Below, piece after piece: positions 56,783 to 64,000 of a stretch of DNA of 64,000 nucleotides (its first letter is position 1; every line of letters starts with the position of its first letter). The position numbers and the translations under genes were made by a program. The notes beneath the pieces are model-generated. The model saw only the letters and a program-made list of their open reading frames with translations. It did not search any database and was not told where the DNA came from. Source of the DNA: Subtercola boreus (lineage in GTDB: Bacteria > Actinomycetota > Actinomycetes > Actinomycetales > Microbacteriaceae); assembly GCF_003399625.1 (NCBI RefSeq), contig NZ_NBXA01000007.1:186001-250000 (forward strand). Reading direction: 5' to 3'.

Positions 56783-58075
56783 GTGGGCAGCGAACCGGCG
56801 AAGTCGGTCGGGCTGCTGATCGATGAGGCTATGGATCTCATCATGACGGCGAACCCCTCGCTCGCCGCCACCCTGCCGCACGTCTACAACCGCGACAACA
56901 TCGACCAGCGCCGCCTCGGCGAGCTCATCGACCTGCTGAACACCGCGCGCTTTGCCGGCGAGGGTGCCAAGCGGGCCCGTGACCTGCTCGGCGAGGTGTA
57001 CGAATACTTCCTCGAGAAGTTCGCCGCCGCCGAAGGAAAGCGCGGGGGAGAGTTCTACACCCCCGCCGGCGTCGTGCGCGTGCTCGTCGAAGTTCTGGAG
57101 CCCACCCACGGCCGCGTGTACGACCCCTGCTGCGGTTCGGGCGGCATGTTCGTGCAGGCCGAGAAGTTCCTCGAGCACCACGACCGCGAGGGCAGCGACA
57201 TCTCGGTCTACGGCCAGGAGTTGAATGAGCGCACCTGGCGCATGGCGAAGATGAACCTCGCCATCCACGGCCTGAACGGCAACCTCGCCTCTCGCTGGGG
57301 TGACACCTTCGCCCGCGACCAGCACCCCGACCTGCAGGCCGACTTTGTCATGGCCAACCCGCCCTTCAACATCAAGGACTGGGCGCGCAACGATAGCGAC
57401 CCGCGCTGGCGCTACGGAGTGCCGCCCGCGGGCAATGCCAACTACGCGTGGATCCAGCACATCATCTCGAAGCTCGCCCCCGGCGGCAGCGCCGGTGTCG
57501 TCATGGCGAACGGCTCGATGTCGTCGAACTCGGGCGGCGAAGGCGACATCCGAGCCCAGCTCGTCGAAGCGGACCTCGTCTCCTGCATGATCGCCCTCCC
57601 CACCCAGCTGTTCCGCAGCACGGGCATCCCCGTCTGCACCTGGTTCTTCTCCCGCGACAAGAGCGCAGGATCCCACGGCTCCGTCGACCGCACCGGCCAG
57701 GTGCTCTTCATCGACGCCCGAAACCTCGGTCACATGATCGACCGCGCGGAGCGCGCGTTCAGTGACGACGACATCGCCAAGATCGCGGGCACGTTCCACG
57801 CCTGGCGCGGCACCACGTCAGCCCAGGATGCCGGACTCACCTATGCGGATGAAGCGGGCTTCGCCTACTCGGCCACCCTCGCCAAAATCGCCGCCGCCGA
57901 CTATGCCCTGACCCCCGGCCGCTACGTAGGCGCGGCCGAGGTGGAGGGCGACGGCGAGGATATCCACCTGAAAATCGAACGCCTGCAGTCCGAGCTCTAC
58001 GCCCAGTTCGCAGAGTCTGAGCGCCTTGCGAGCTCTCTTCGAATTCTTCTGGGAGGTGTCAAGGTTGGCCACTGA
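56783..58075 (+). CDS. hsdM: Type I restriction-modification methyltransferase subunit, 5'-truncated
   Basis: A 430-residue N6-adenine methyltransferase subunit. SAM-binding motif I region is YDPCCGSGGMFVQ and the catalytic motif IV is NPPFN (MANPPFNIKDW). GEFYTPAGVVRVLVEVL is the HsdM signature. Starting at GTG 56783 it lacks about 110 residues of the N-terminal helical domain that contacts HsdS and DNA, so modification may be impaired. The end overlaps hsdS. Full-length members have about 500-540 residues. Confidence 0.88.
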   Translation: MGSEPAKSVGLLIDEAMDLIMTANPSLAATLPHVYNRDNIDQRRLGELIDLLNTARFAGEGAKRARDLLGEVYEYFLEKFAAAEGKRGGEFYTPAGVVRVLVEVLEPTHGRVYDPCCGSGGMFVQAEKFLEHHDREGSDISVYGQELNERTWRMAKMNLAIHGLNGNLASRWGDTFARDQHPDLQADFVMANPPFNIKDWARNDSDPRWRYGVPPAGNANYAWIQHIISKLAPGGSAGVVMANGSMSSNSGGEGDIRAQLVEADLVSCMIALPTQLFRSTGIPVCTWFFSRDKSAGSHGSVDRTGQVLFIDARNLGHMIDRAERAFSDDDIAKIAGTFHAWRGTTSAQDAGLTYADEAGFAYSATLAKIAAADYALTPGRYVGAAEVEGDGEDIHLKIERLQSELYAQFAESERLASSLRILLGGVKVGH

Positions 58076-59198
58076 AGGCATGCTTGGTCAGTTCGTTTCC
58101 CTACAGCGCGGCCAGTCCTATCACAGCGCTCTTCTTGGGCTACCTGGCCCGATGTTGTTGGGGCTCGGCACAATCGAGCGAAATGGGGGATTCAAGGGTT
58201 CAAAGTTGAAGACGTATGGTGGTGAAACGTCAGACAAGATTTTGCTCACGCCTGGCGATTTGTACGTTTCGCTCAAAGACGTGACGCATTCCGCTGATTT
58301 GTTGGGAGCAGTTGCTCGAGTTCCAGCTGAAGTTCCACTCGGCCGGTTGACGCAGGACACGATCCGCCTCAACATCGAAAATGATTCGGTCGACTCAGCG
58401 TTCCTCTACTACACACTTCACGCTCCGGCCTACCGTGCATATTGCCGTGTGCATTCCACAGGTACAACTAATCTTGATCTCAGCCAAAAAGACTTCCTGA
58501 GCTACCGCTTCTGGGTTCCGGGCCGAAGCGAACAGCGGGCGATTGCGGAGGTGCTGGGGGCGCTGGACGACAAGATCGCCGCCAACACCAAACTTGCCAC
58601 CACGATTGAGGAGCTCGTCGGGGCAGTTTTTGTGAGCCTTGAACCATCTACGGCCGGCGACGTCTTTCTGGGAGATCTGCTGTCGTTCGAGTACGGCAAA
58701 CCATTGCCAGCCGAGATTCGAGTTCCTGGAGCAGTCAAGGTCATTGGAAGCGGAGGGGCTGTCGGAGTTCACGACACCCCTATCGTCGCAGACAGCGGAG
58801 TGGTCGTCGGGCGTAAGGGCACAGCGGGAGCCGTCCACTGGGTAGACGGGCCCCACTGGCCGATTGACACAACTTATTTTGTCGAGCCAAAGGGTCCGGA
58901 CGTGAGCTCCGAGTATGCGTTCTTTGCTCTTCGAGGACTTGGCCTCAAAGAACTCAACTCAGACTCAGCCGTACCAGGACTCAATCGAAATGAAGCTATG
59001 GCAATCAGGCGGCCGTTCCACTCCGGCTTGGTCCGACGAAAATTTACGGAGACGGCCCGTCCCATGATCACATTGTCTTCGCAAATTTCCCGAGAGAGCC
59101 AGCAACTCGCCGAGCTCCGCGACACCCTCCTCCCGCAACTGATGTCCGGCGCGCTGCGCGTGCGCGACGCCGAAACGATCGTCAGCGAGGCCGTCTGA
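58065..59198 (+). CDS. hsdS: Type I restriction-modification specificity subunit
   Basis: A 377-residue specificity subunit with two target-recognition domains. TRD1 (about 1-150) ends in LSQKDFLSYRFWVP; the central conserved helix is EQRAIAEVLGALDDKIAAN; TRD2 (about 205-340) shows GSGGAVGVHDTP; the C-terminal helix is LAELRDTLLPQLMSGALRV. TTG 58065 is chosen because GGGAGG lies eight bases upstream; ATG 58080 is an alternative. TRD1 and part of TRD2 are clearly lower in GC than the conserved helices, as expected from TRD exchange. Confidence 0.92.
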   Translation: MATEGMLGQFVSLQRGQSYHSALLGLPGPMLLGLGTIERNGGFKGSKLKTYGGETSDKILLTPGDLYVSLKDVTHSADLLGAVARVPAEVPLGRLTQDTIRLNIENDSVDSAFLYYTLHAPAYRAYCRVHSTGTTNLDLSQKDFLSYRFWVPGRSEQRAIAEVLGALDDKIAANTKLATTIEELVGAVFVSLEPSTAGDVFLGDLLSFEYGKPLPAEIRVPGAVKVIGSGGAVGVHDTPIVADSGVVVGRKGTAGAVHWVDGPHWPIDTTYFVEPKGPDVSSEYAFFALRGLGLKELNSDSAVPGLNRNEAMAIRRPFHSGLVRRKFTETARPMITLSSQISRESQQLAELRDTLLPQLMSGALRVRDAETIVSEAV

Positions 59199-62100
59199 TG
59201 GCCGGCTACACCGAGGCGCAGTGGGAGCAGCTCGCACTCGATACGCTCGCCGAGCCGCTCGGTTGGACGCCGATGACCGGCGACAGGGTCGCCCCGGGCA
59301 CGGGGGAGCGCGGCAGCTGGGCCGAGCTGCTGATCCGTCCGCGCCTGCTGGCCGCGTTGCAGAAGCTCAACCCGACGGTTCCGGTGCAGTACCTGCAGCA
59401 GGCCGTCGCGGAGATCGCCTCGCCGAAGTCGGCCGATGCGATCACGGAGAACCACCGCATCCACGAGTTTCTGGTGAACGGGTTCCGGCTCAGCTACATC
59501 GACTCCGACGGCAGTGAGGCGAACCCGACGATCCTGCTGGTGTCGCACGATCCCGACCAGAACGACTGGCTTGCGGTCAACCAGGTGACGATCATCCAGG
59601 GTGACTACAAGCGTCGGTTCGATGTGGTGCTCTATGTGAACGGCATGCCCCTGAGCATCCTGGAACTGAAGCGCGCCGGCAGTAAGGGGGCGACCGTTGC
59701 GGGTGCGCACGCCCAGCTGCAGACGTACCTCCGCGAATTCCAGATGGCGTTCCGGTTCTGTGTGTTCACGGTCGCCTCCGATGGGCTCGACACGAAGTAC
59801 GGCACGCCGTTCACTCCGCTCAACCACTTCTCGCCGTGGAACGTCGACGACGACGGCAAGCCGGTGGGCAGGGAGCTGACGGCCTCCGGTGACGTGACGA
59901 CCTCGCTCGAGCATGCGCTGAGCGGGCTGTTCAACCAGGAACGCTTTCTGCAGCTGATGCGGAGCTTCACCGCGTTCGACGAGGGTGAAGACGGATTCAC
60001 GAAGCGCATCGCCAAGCCGCACCAGTACTTCGCGGTCACTCGGGCTGTCGGGAGCACGATCCAGGCGGTGGCGAGCAACGGCAAGGCCGGGGTGGTCTGG
60101 CACACGCAGGGCTCCGGCAAGTCGATGGAGATGGAGCTCTACACGAACCTGGTCGGTCGGAACTCTGCGCTCAAGAACCCGACCGTCGTGGTGATCACCG
60201 ACCGCAACGAACTCGACGGTCAGCTGTACGAGAGTTTCAAGCGCAGCCTGCTGCTGCCGAGCATGCCGAAGCAGATCACGAGTCGCAAGGAGCTGCGTGA
60301 CGAGCTCACGCACCGCGTCACGGGCGGCATCTACTTCACGACGTTGCAGAAGTTCGGGCTGTCGAAGGCCGAGAAGCAGTCGGGAACCGAGCATCCACTG
60401 CTCTCCGACCGGCGCAACATCATCGTGGTCGTCGACGAGGCGCACCGCAGCCACTACGACGACCTCGACGGGTACGCCAAGCACCTGCGGGATGCCCTGC
60501 CGAACGCCACGCTGATCGCGTTCACCGGCACGCCGATCTCGTTCGACGACCGGGACACGCAGGAGGTCTTCGGGCCCTACATCGACATCTACGACCTGAC
60601 GCGGGCAGTGGATGACGGTGCCACCGTTCCCGTCTACTTCGAGCCGCGCCTGATCAAGGTCGGGTTCGCGCCGGAGATGACGGAGGCCCAGCTCGACTCG
60701 CTCGCCGATGAGGCCACCGTGGGTCTCGACGACACGGAACGCGCGCGCATCGAGGCGACCGTCGCTGTCGTCAACGCGGTCTATGGAGCGCCCGAACGCA
60801 TCGAGGCGCTCGCCGCCGACATCGTGGCGCACTGGGAGGAACGCCGCTCGCAGCTGCAGCCGTTCATCTCGGCACCCGGCAAGGCGCTCATCGTCGGCGC
60901 CACCCGTGAGATCTGCGCGCGTCTGTACTCGGCGATCGTCGCCCTGCGCCCTTCATGGCACTCGTCTGATCTTGCCAAGGGCCGCATCAAGGTCGTCTAC
61001 TCGGGTACGCCATCCGATCCGTCGCCGATCATCGACCACGTGCGTCGCGACTCGCAGAACGCTGCGATCAAGGAGCGGCTGCGGCAGGTGGACGACGAAC
61101 TCGAGATCGTCATCGTCAAAGACATGATGCTGACAGGGTTCGACTCGCCGCCGCTTCACACGCTCTACCTCGACCGCCCGCTGAAGGGCGCGCTCTTGAT
61201 GCAGACGCTGGCGCGGGTGAACCGCACGTTCCGCGGCAAGCAGGACGGGCTGCTCGTCGCCTACGCGCCCCTCGTCGACAACCTTGCGAAGGCGCTCGCC
61301 GAGTACACCGACAACGACCGCGAGAACAAGCCGGTCGGCCGCAACATCGATGAGGCGATCGGCCTGACGGTGCAACTCGTGGAGGAGCTGCGGGTGCTCC
61401 TGGCGGGCTACAACTGGAAGGCCGTGCTGAAGGCGGGCGGGCCAAAGGCGTTCTTGAATGCGGCGCACGGTGCCACCAACTACCTGCGCGATGTGGGCAC
61501 CCCCGGCAACCATCCGGCCCCCGGCGAGGAGTCGCTCGCGTCGCGGTACCGCGCGCTCTCCAGCCAGCTGGCCCGTGCGTGGGCCCTGAGTTCGGGCACC
61601 CAGAACCTCGCGGAGCTGCGCCCGGAGGTCGGCTTCTACGAAGAGGTTCGCGTCTGGATGGCGAAATTCGACGCCAACGATAGGCAGGCTCGCAACGAGC
61701 CGGTGCCGGAGGACATCCAGAGACTGCTCGGCAACCTCATCGCCCAGGCGACGGATGCCGGCGATGTGCTCGACATCTACGAAGCGGCCGGCATGCCGAA
61801 GCCGTCGCTCGCCGACCTCACACCCGAGTTCGTCACGAAAACGCAGGCAGCCCGCAACCCGCAGCTCGCGATCGAGGCGCTGCGCAAGCTGCTGATGGAT
61901 GAATCGTCGGCCGTCACCCGCAACAACCTGGTGCGGCAGCGCGCGTTCTCGGAGCGCATCTCCGAGCTGATGAAGAAGTACACCAACCAGCAGCTCACCT
62001 CGGCGGAGGTCATCGCCGAGCTGGTGGCGCTGGCCCGCGAGGTCGCGGCAGAGGCGGCGCGTGGTTCGCGCTTCACCCCGCCGCTGAACAGCGACGAGCT

Positions 62101-62386
62101 GGCGTTCTACGACGCGGTCGCGGCGAACGAATCAGCCGTCGAAGTGCAGGGTGAAGGCGTGCTCGCGGCCATCGCGCGCCAGCTCGTCGACATCATGCGG
62201 CGTGATGTGCGCACCGACTGGACCGTGCGCGACGACGTGCGGGCGAAACTCCGCTCATCGATCAAGCGACTGCTGGTGCTGAACGGCTACCCGCCCGACA
62301 GGCAGCCTGAGGCGATCAAACTCGTGATGGAGCAGACGGAGTCGATGGCGCCGCGCTACAGCGCGGAGCGCGAAGTGGTGGGCTGA
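59198..62386 (+). CDS. hsdR: Type I restriction-modification restriction subunit
   Basis: A 1062-residue HsdR. The N-terminal PD-(D/E)xK nuclease shows the aspartate in KRRFDVVLYVNG and ELKRAG. The SF2 helicase motor has Walker A HTQGSGKS, DEAH box VVDEAHRSHYDD, motif III FTGTPIS and motif VI-like region QTLARVNRTFRGK. The C-terminal 200 residues bind the methyltransferase core. Start overlaps the hsdS stop (TGATG). It appears intact, which contrasts with the damaged hsdM. Confidence 0.95.
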   Translation: MAGYTEAQWEQLALDTLAEPLGWTPMTGDRVAPGTGERGSWAELLIRPRLLAALQKLNPTVPVQYLQQAVAEIASPKSADAITENHRIHEFLVNGFRLSYIDSDGSEANPTILLVSHDPDQNDWLAVNQVTIIQGDYKRRFDVVLYVNGMPLSILELKRAGSKGATVAGAHAQLQTYLREFQMAFRFCVFTVASDGLDTKYGTPFTPLNHFSPWNVDDDGKPVGRELTASGDVTTSLEHALSGLFNQERFLQLMRSFTAFDEGEDGFTKRIAKPHQYFAVTRAVGSTIQAVASNGKAGVVWHTQGSGKSMEMELYTNLVGRNSALKNPTVVVITDRNELDGQLYESFKRSLLLPSMPKQITSRKELRDELTHRVTGGIYFTTLQKFGLSKAEKQSGTEHPLLSDRRNIIVVVDEAHRSHYDDLDGYAKHLRDALPNATLIAFTGTPISFDDRDTQEVFGPYIDIYDLTRAVDDGATVPVYFEPRLIKVGFAPEMTEAQLDSLADEATVGLDDTERARIEATVAVVNAVYGAPERIEALAADIVAHWEERRSQLQPFISAPGKALIVGATREICARLYSAIVALRPSWHSSDLAKGRIKVVYSGTPSDPSPIIDHVRRDSQNAAIKERLRQVDDELEIVIVKDMMLTGFDSPPLHTLYLDRPLKGALLMQTLARVNRTFRGKQDGLLVAYAPLVDNLAKALAEYTDNDRENKPVGRNIDEAIGLTVQLVEELRVLLAGYNWKAVLKAGGPKAFLNAAHGATNYLRDVGTPGNHPAPGEESLASRYRALSSQLARAWALSSGTQNLAELRPEVGFYEEVRVWMAKFDANDRQARNEPVPEDIQRLLGNLIAQATDAGDVLDIYEAAGMPKPSLADLTPEFVTKTQAARNPQLAIEALRKLLMDESSAVTRNNLVRQRAFSERISELMKKYTNQQLTSAEVIAELVALAREVAAEAARGSRFTPPLNSDELAFYDAVAANESAVEVQGEGVLAAIARQLVDIMRRDVRTDWTVRDDVRAKLRSSIKRLLVLNGYPPDRQPEAIKLVMEQTESMAPRYSAEREVVG

Positions 62387-62452
62387 GGAGGGCCTCGCAC
62401 CGCGACAGGGGCGTAATTCACGTCGAGTAATGTCGAACTACAGGGGGAAGAT

Positions 62453-63058
62453 GTGGATTTTGAAGCATTCTTGGCTGACGGCAGGCGCGCGAAGCTGTTC
62501 GACGATGGGAGGTGGACTTTTCGAGCTCCGGCCCGCGATGCGGGGTCCGGAGCGAACGGCTTTCGGAAGGTCGCGTGGGGTGTCGACCGATCTGTCGTCA
62601 TCGCGGCAGAAGGACGAGAGCCGGACAGTAGTGGTGACGACTATGTGGGGTACGAGCTTCTCCTTGCACAACTGACTGCAACGGCGCTCTACCTTTTCGT
62701 CGACGACGTTCTGACCCGAGCAAAGTACCTCATCACTCAAGAGCACAGCCATGACGGTGCGTTTCTGATGGACTTCAGGACGCTCGGAGACTTTTTGGGA
62801 CAGAAATATGGTCCGCCCACGAGCGTGGAGGAGTTCTGGAACAACGACCTCTATCAGGACTCACCCAACGAATGGGGCATGGCGGTTTCGGCGGGTCATC
62901 TCAGCCGCTATGAAATCTGGAATTTGCCGGAGACGGACATCTATCTGGTTCTGGCTGGCGATAACTATCAGGTCCGACTCGAGATCGAATACACAGCCAA
63001 GGCCTTGGTCGAGTTCGAGACCGCGGTTAAGACCGCCGCGATTCTTGACGACCTCTAA
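62453..63058 (+). CDS. Hypothetical protein next to the RM locus
   Basis: A 201-residue soluble protein beginning MDFEAFLADGRRAKLFDDGR. Notable blocks are the region TALYLFVDDVLTRAKYLIT, EHSHDGAFLMDFRT and a C-terminal acidic helix. GGGGGAAG precedes GTG 62453. GC is lower than in the core genes. I do not recognise a family; position between an RM system and a sigma-like regulator suggests a defence or regulatory role, but nothing in the sequence proves it. Confidence 0.65.
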   Translation: MDFEAFLADGRRAKLFDDGRWTFRAPARDAGSGANGFRKVAWGVDRSVVIAAEGREPDSSGDDYVGYELLLAQLTATALYLFVDDVLTRAKYLITQEHSHDGAFLMDFRTLGDFLGQKYGPPTSVEEFWNNDLYQDSPNEWGMAVSAGHLSRYEIWNLPETDIYLVLAGDNYQVRLEIEYTAKALVEFETAVKTAAILDDL

Positions 63059-63103
63059 GAGTCTGCCGTCGGCTACAGAACGGCAAAATTTTGGGAGCAC
63101 AAA

Positions 63104-64000
63104 ATGAGTGACGATATTCAGATTTCAGGCGAGTCAGGCCCAGGGGACCAGAGCGAGGGCGAGCGCAGAATGCCTCTCGGCCTGGTTTTTCCGTGGTTGG
63201 AGGGCGCCGATGATCTCGCTTTCGACATCGACGTTCCGCCGGGCGGGACGCTGGACGAATTCACCAAGGCCCGCGTTGCCAACGTCGCGGTCGAGAGTCG
63301 CAGCTCTTGGGGGCTGGGCGATCTGTTCCCATCGGTTCCGGGAGCGACGTCGCGCCGCGAGTACAGCTCAAGCGTGCGGCTTGTCAATGTGCTCGACCGC
63401 GAGCGACTCGACACGTTCGCCGACCTCGCAGAACGTAGTCTGGTCGAGGTGATGGCGCTCCGCAATATGGGCGCAAAATCGGTGAACGAACTGCTCACAT
63501 CCTTGGTTGAACTGGGGCTGACGCACGCATTGACCGAACCGCGCGCCGATATCGGCGCGGCCGGAGAGTTGGGTTCAGGGATGGCAGCGGCGGGCTCGTC
63601 AACGCGGCGCCGAACGCGCAGGGCATCCGAAGTGCCGGGAGCCCTGTCCGTTACCGACCGCCTCCGGGATGATCTCGAGATTCTGAGTCAGTGGAATGTC
63701 GCGCGAGGTCAGTCCTCGAGTCCCCTCCTCGGCAACCCGTTCGACACGGCTGGCGCGCCGACCTTTGTCTCCGACGCTGCCGATCGGGTGTTCCATTTGA
63801 CGTCGACTGACTGGCTTGGCGCTGACGCCCACTTCGACAGCCTCGGGGATCTGCTCTCGGAGGAGGTGCTGGCTCTCGGCGAGAGGGAACAGGACATCGT
63901 CGTGCTGCGCCTGGCCAGTCTTGACCGCCTCAGTCTGGATGCGCTGGGCGACCGCATGGGCGTCACCAGGGAGCGGGTTCGTCAGATTGAGGCGAAACTT
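63104..64000 (+). CDS. Regulator with alpha-CTD-like HhH and sigma region-4-like HTH (partial)
   Basis: An open frame of 299 codons running off the window. ATG 63104 has GGGAG eight bases upstream. Residues about 92-139 (LDTFADLAERSLVEVMALRN, MGAKSVNELLTSLVELGL) match the helix-hairpin-helix of the RNA polymerase alpha C-terminal domain. A linker with basic STRRRTRRAS follows. Residues about 257-299 (LGEREQDIVVLRL, MGVTRERVRQIEAKL) match sigma-70 region 4. The first 85 residues are unassigned. The 3' end is not in the window. It may direct transcription of the neighbouring defence genes; that is inference. Confidence 0.85.
   Translation, partial: MSDDIQISGESGPGDQSEGERRMPLGLVFPWLEGADDLAFDIDVPPGGTLDEFTKARVANVAVESRSSWGLGDLFPSVPGATSRREYSSSVRLVNVLDRERLDTFADLAERSLVEVMALRNMGAKSVNELLTSLVELGLTHALTEPRADIGAAGELGSGMAAAGSSTRRRTRRASEVPGALSVTDRLRDDLEILSQWNVARGQSSSPLLGNPFDTAGAPTFVSDAADRVFHLTSTDWLGADAHFDSLGDLLSEEVLALGEREQDIVVLRLASLDRLSLDALGDRMGVTRERVRQIEAKL

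Noticed and set aside
58874-60832. A 652-codon minus-strand open frame under hsdS/hsdR
   Set aside because: The plus-strand genes have full RM motifs; the minus frame is a compositional shadow.

Overview
The window is high-GC (roughly 65-70 %) actinobacterial chromosome. The order comF-like / hpf / secA / Rv3235-like / pdtaS / whiB1, the DUF7882 small-protein pair and the many genes that begin right after a TANNNT hexamer point to the family Microbacteriaceae. The genus cannot be told from the sequence alone. Coding density is high, and most gene ends are set by 1-4 bp overlaps or short gaps.

Layout. 1-7.3 kb: core genes for ribosome hibernation (hpf), secretion (secA), a PdtaS-type sensor kinase and WhiB1. 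7.5-18.2 kb: a small membrane protein, the Bcp peroxiredoxin, tRNA-Lys, an unlisted 42-residue membrane peptide, a GH1 beta-glucosidase, a Pro/Ala-rich exported protein, glucose-6-phosphate dehydrogenase, a TIM-barrel sugar isomerase, otsA-otsB (trehalose) and a MauE/thioredoxin fusion. 18.3-36.1 kb: branched-chain amino acid and serine synthesis (ilvD, ilvB-ilvN-ilvC, serA, leuB-ilvE), interrupted by a TetR/DHA2 efflux pair and ending with FAH hydrolase, a TetR/VOC divergent pair and gltX. 36.1-49.2 kb: a thioredoxin-reductase-like flavoprotein, tRNA-Gln, a DszC-like flavin oxidase, a histidine phosphatase, several exported or membrane proteins, a lipid kinase, tRNA-Glu, TerD, a VapBC-type toxin-antitoxin pair and DoxX-like proteins. 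49.2-52.3 kb: a molybdate uptake operon (Mop-domain regulator, modA, modB, modC).

52.5-64 kb is the accessory part. A degraded short-chain dehydrogenase is followed by a translationally coupled von Willebrand A / PP2C phosphatase / protein kinase-like trio (a TerY-P-type phosphorylation triad). Then come a type I restriction-modification locus whose hsdM has lost its 5' end at a visible junction, an unknown 201-residue protein, and an incomplete gene that joins an RNA-polymerase alpha-CTD-like helix-hairpin-helix to a sigma region-4-like helix-turn-helix. This looks like a defence or stress-response island with lower and more variable GC, and it runs out of the window.

Structure beyond genes: two families of intergenic palindromes (27691/30131 and 23753/37561), a tandem duplication at the 3' end of ilvC, in-frame 15-18 bp minisatellites in at least six genes, and about 18 genes with the geometry of leaderless transcripts.
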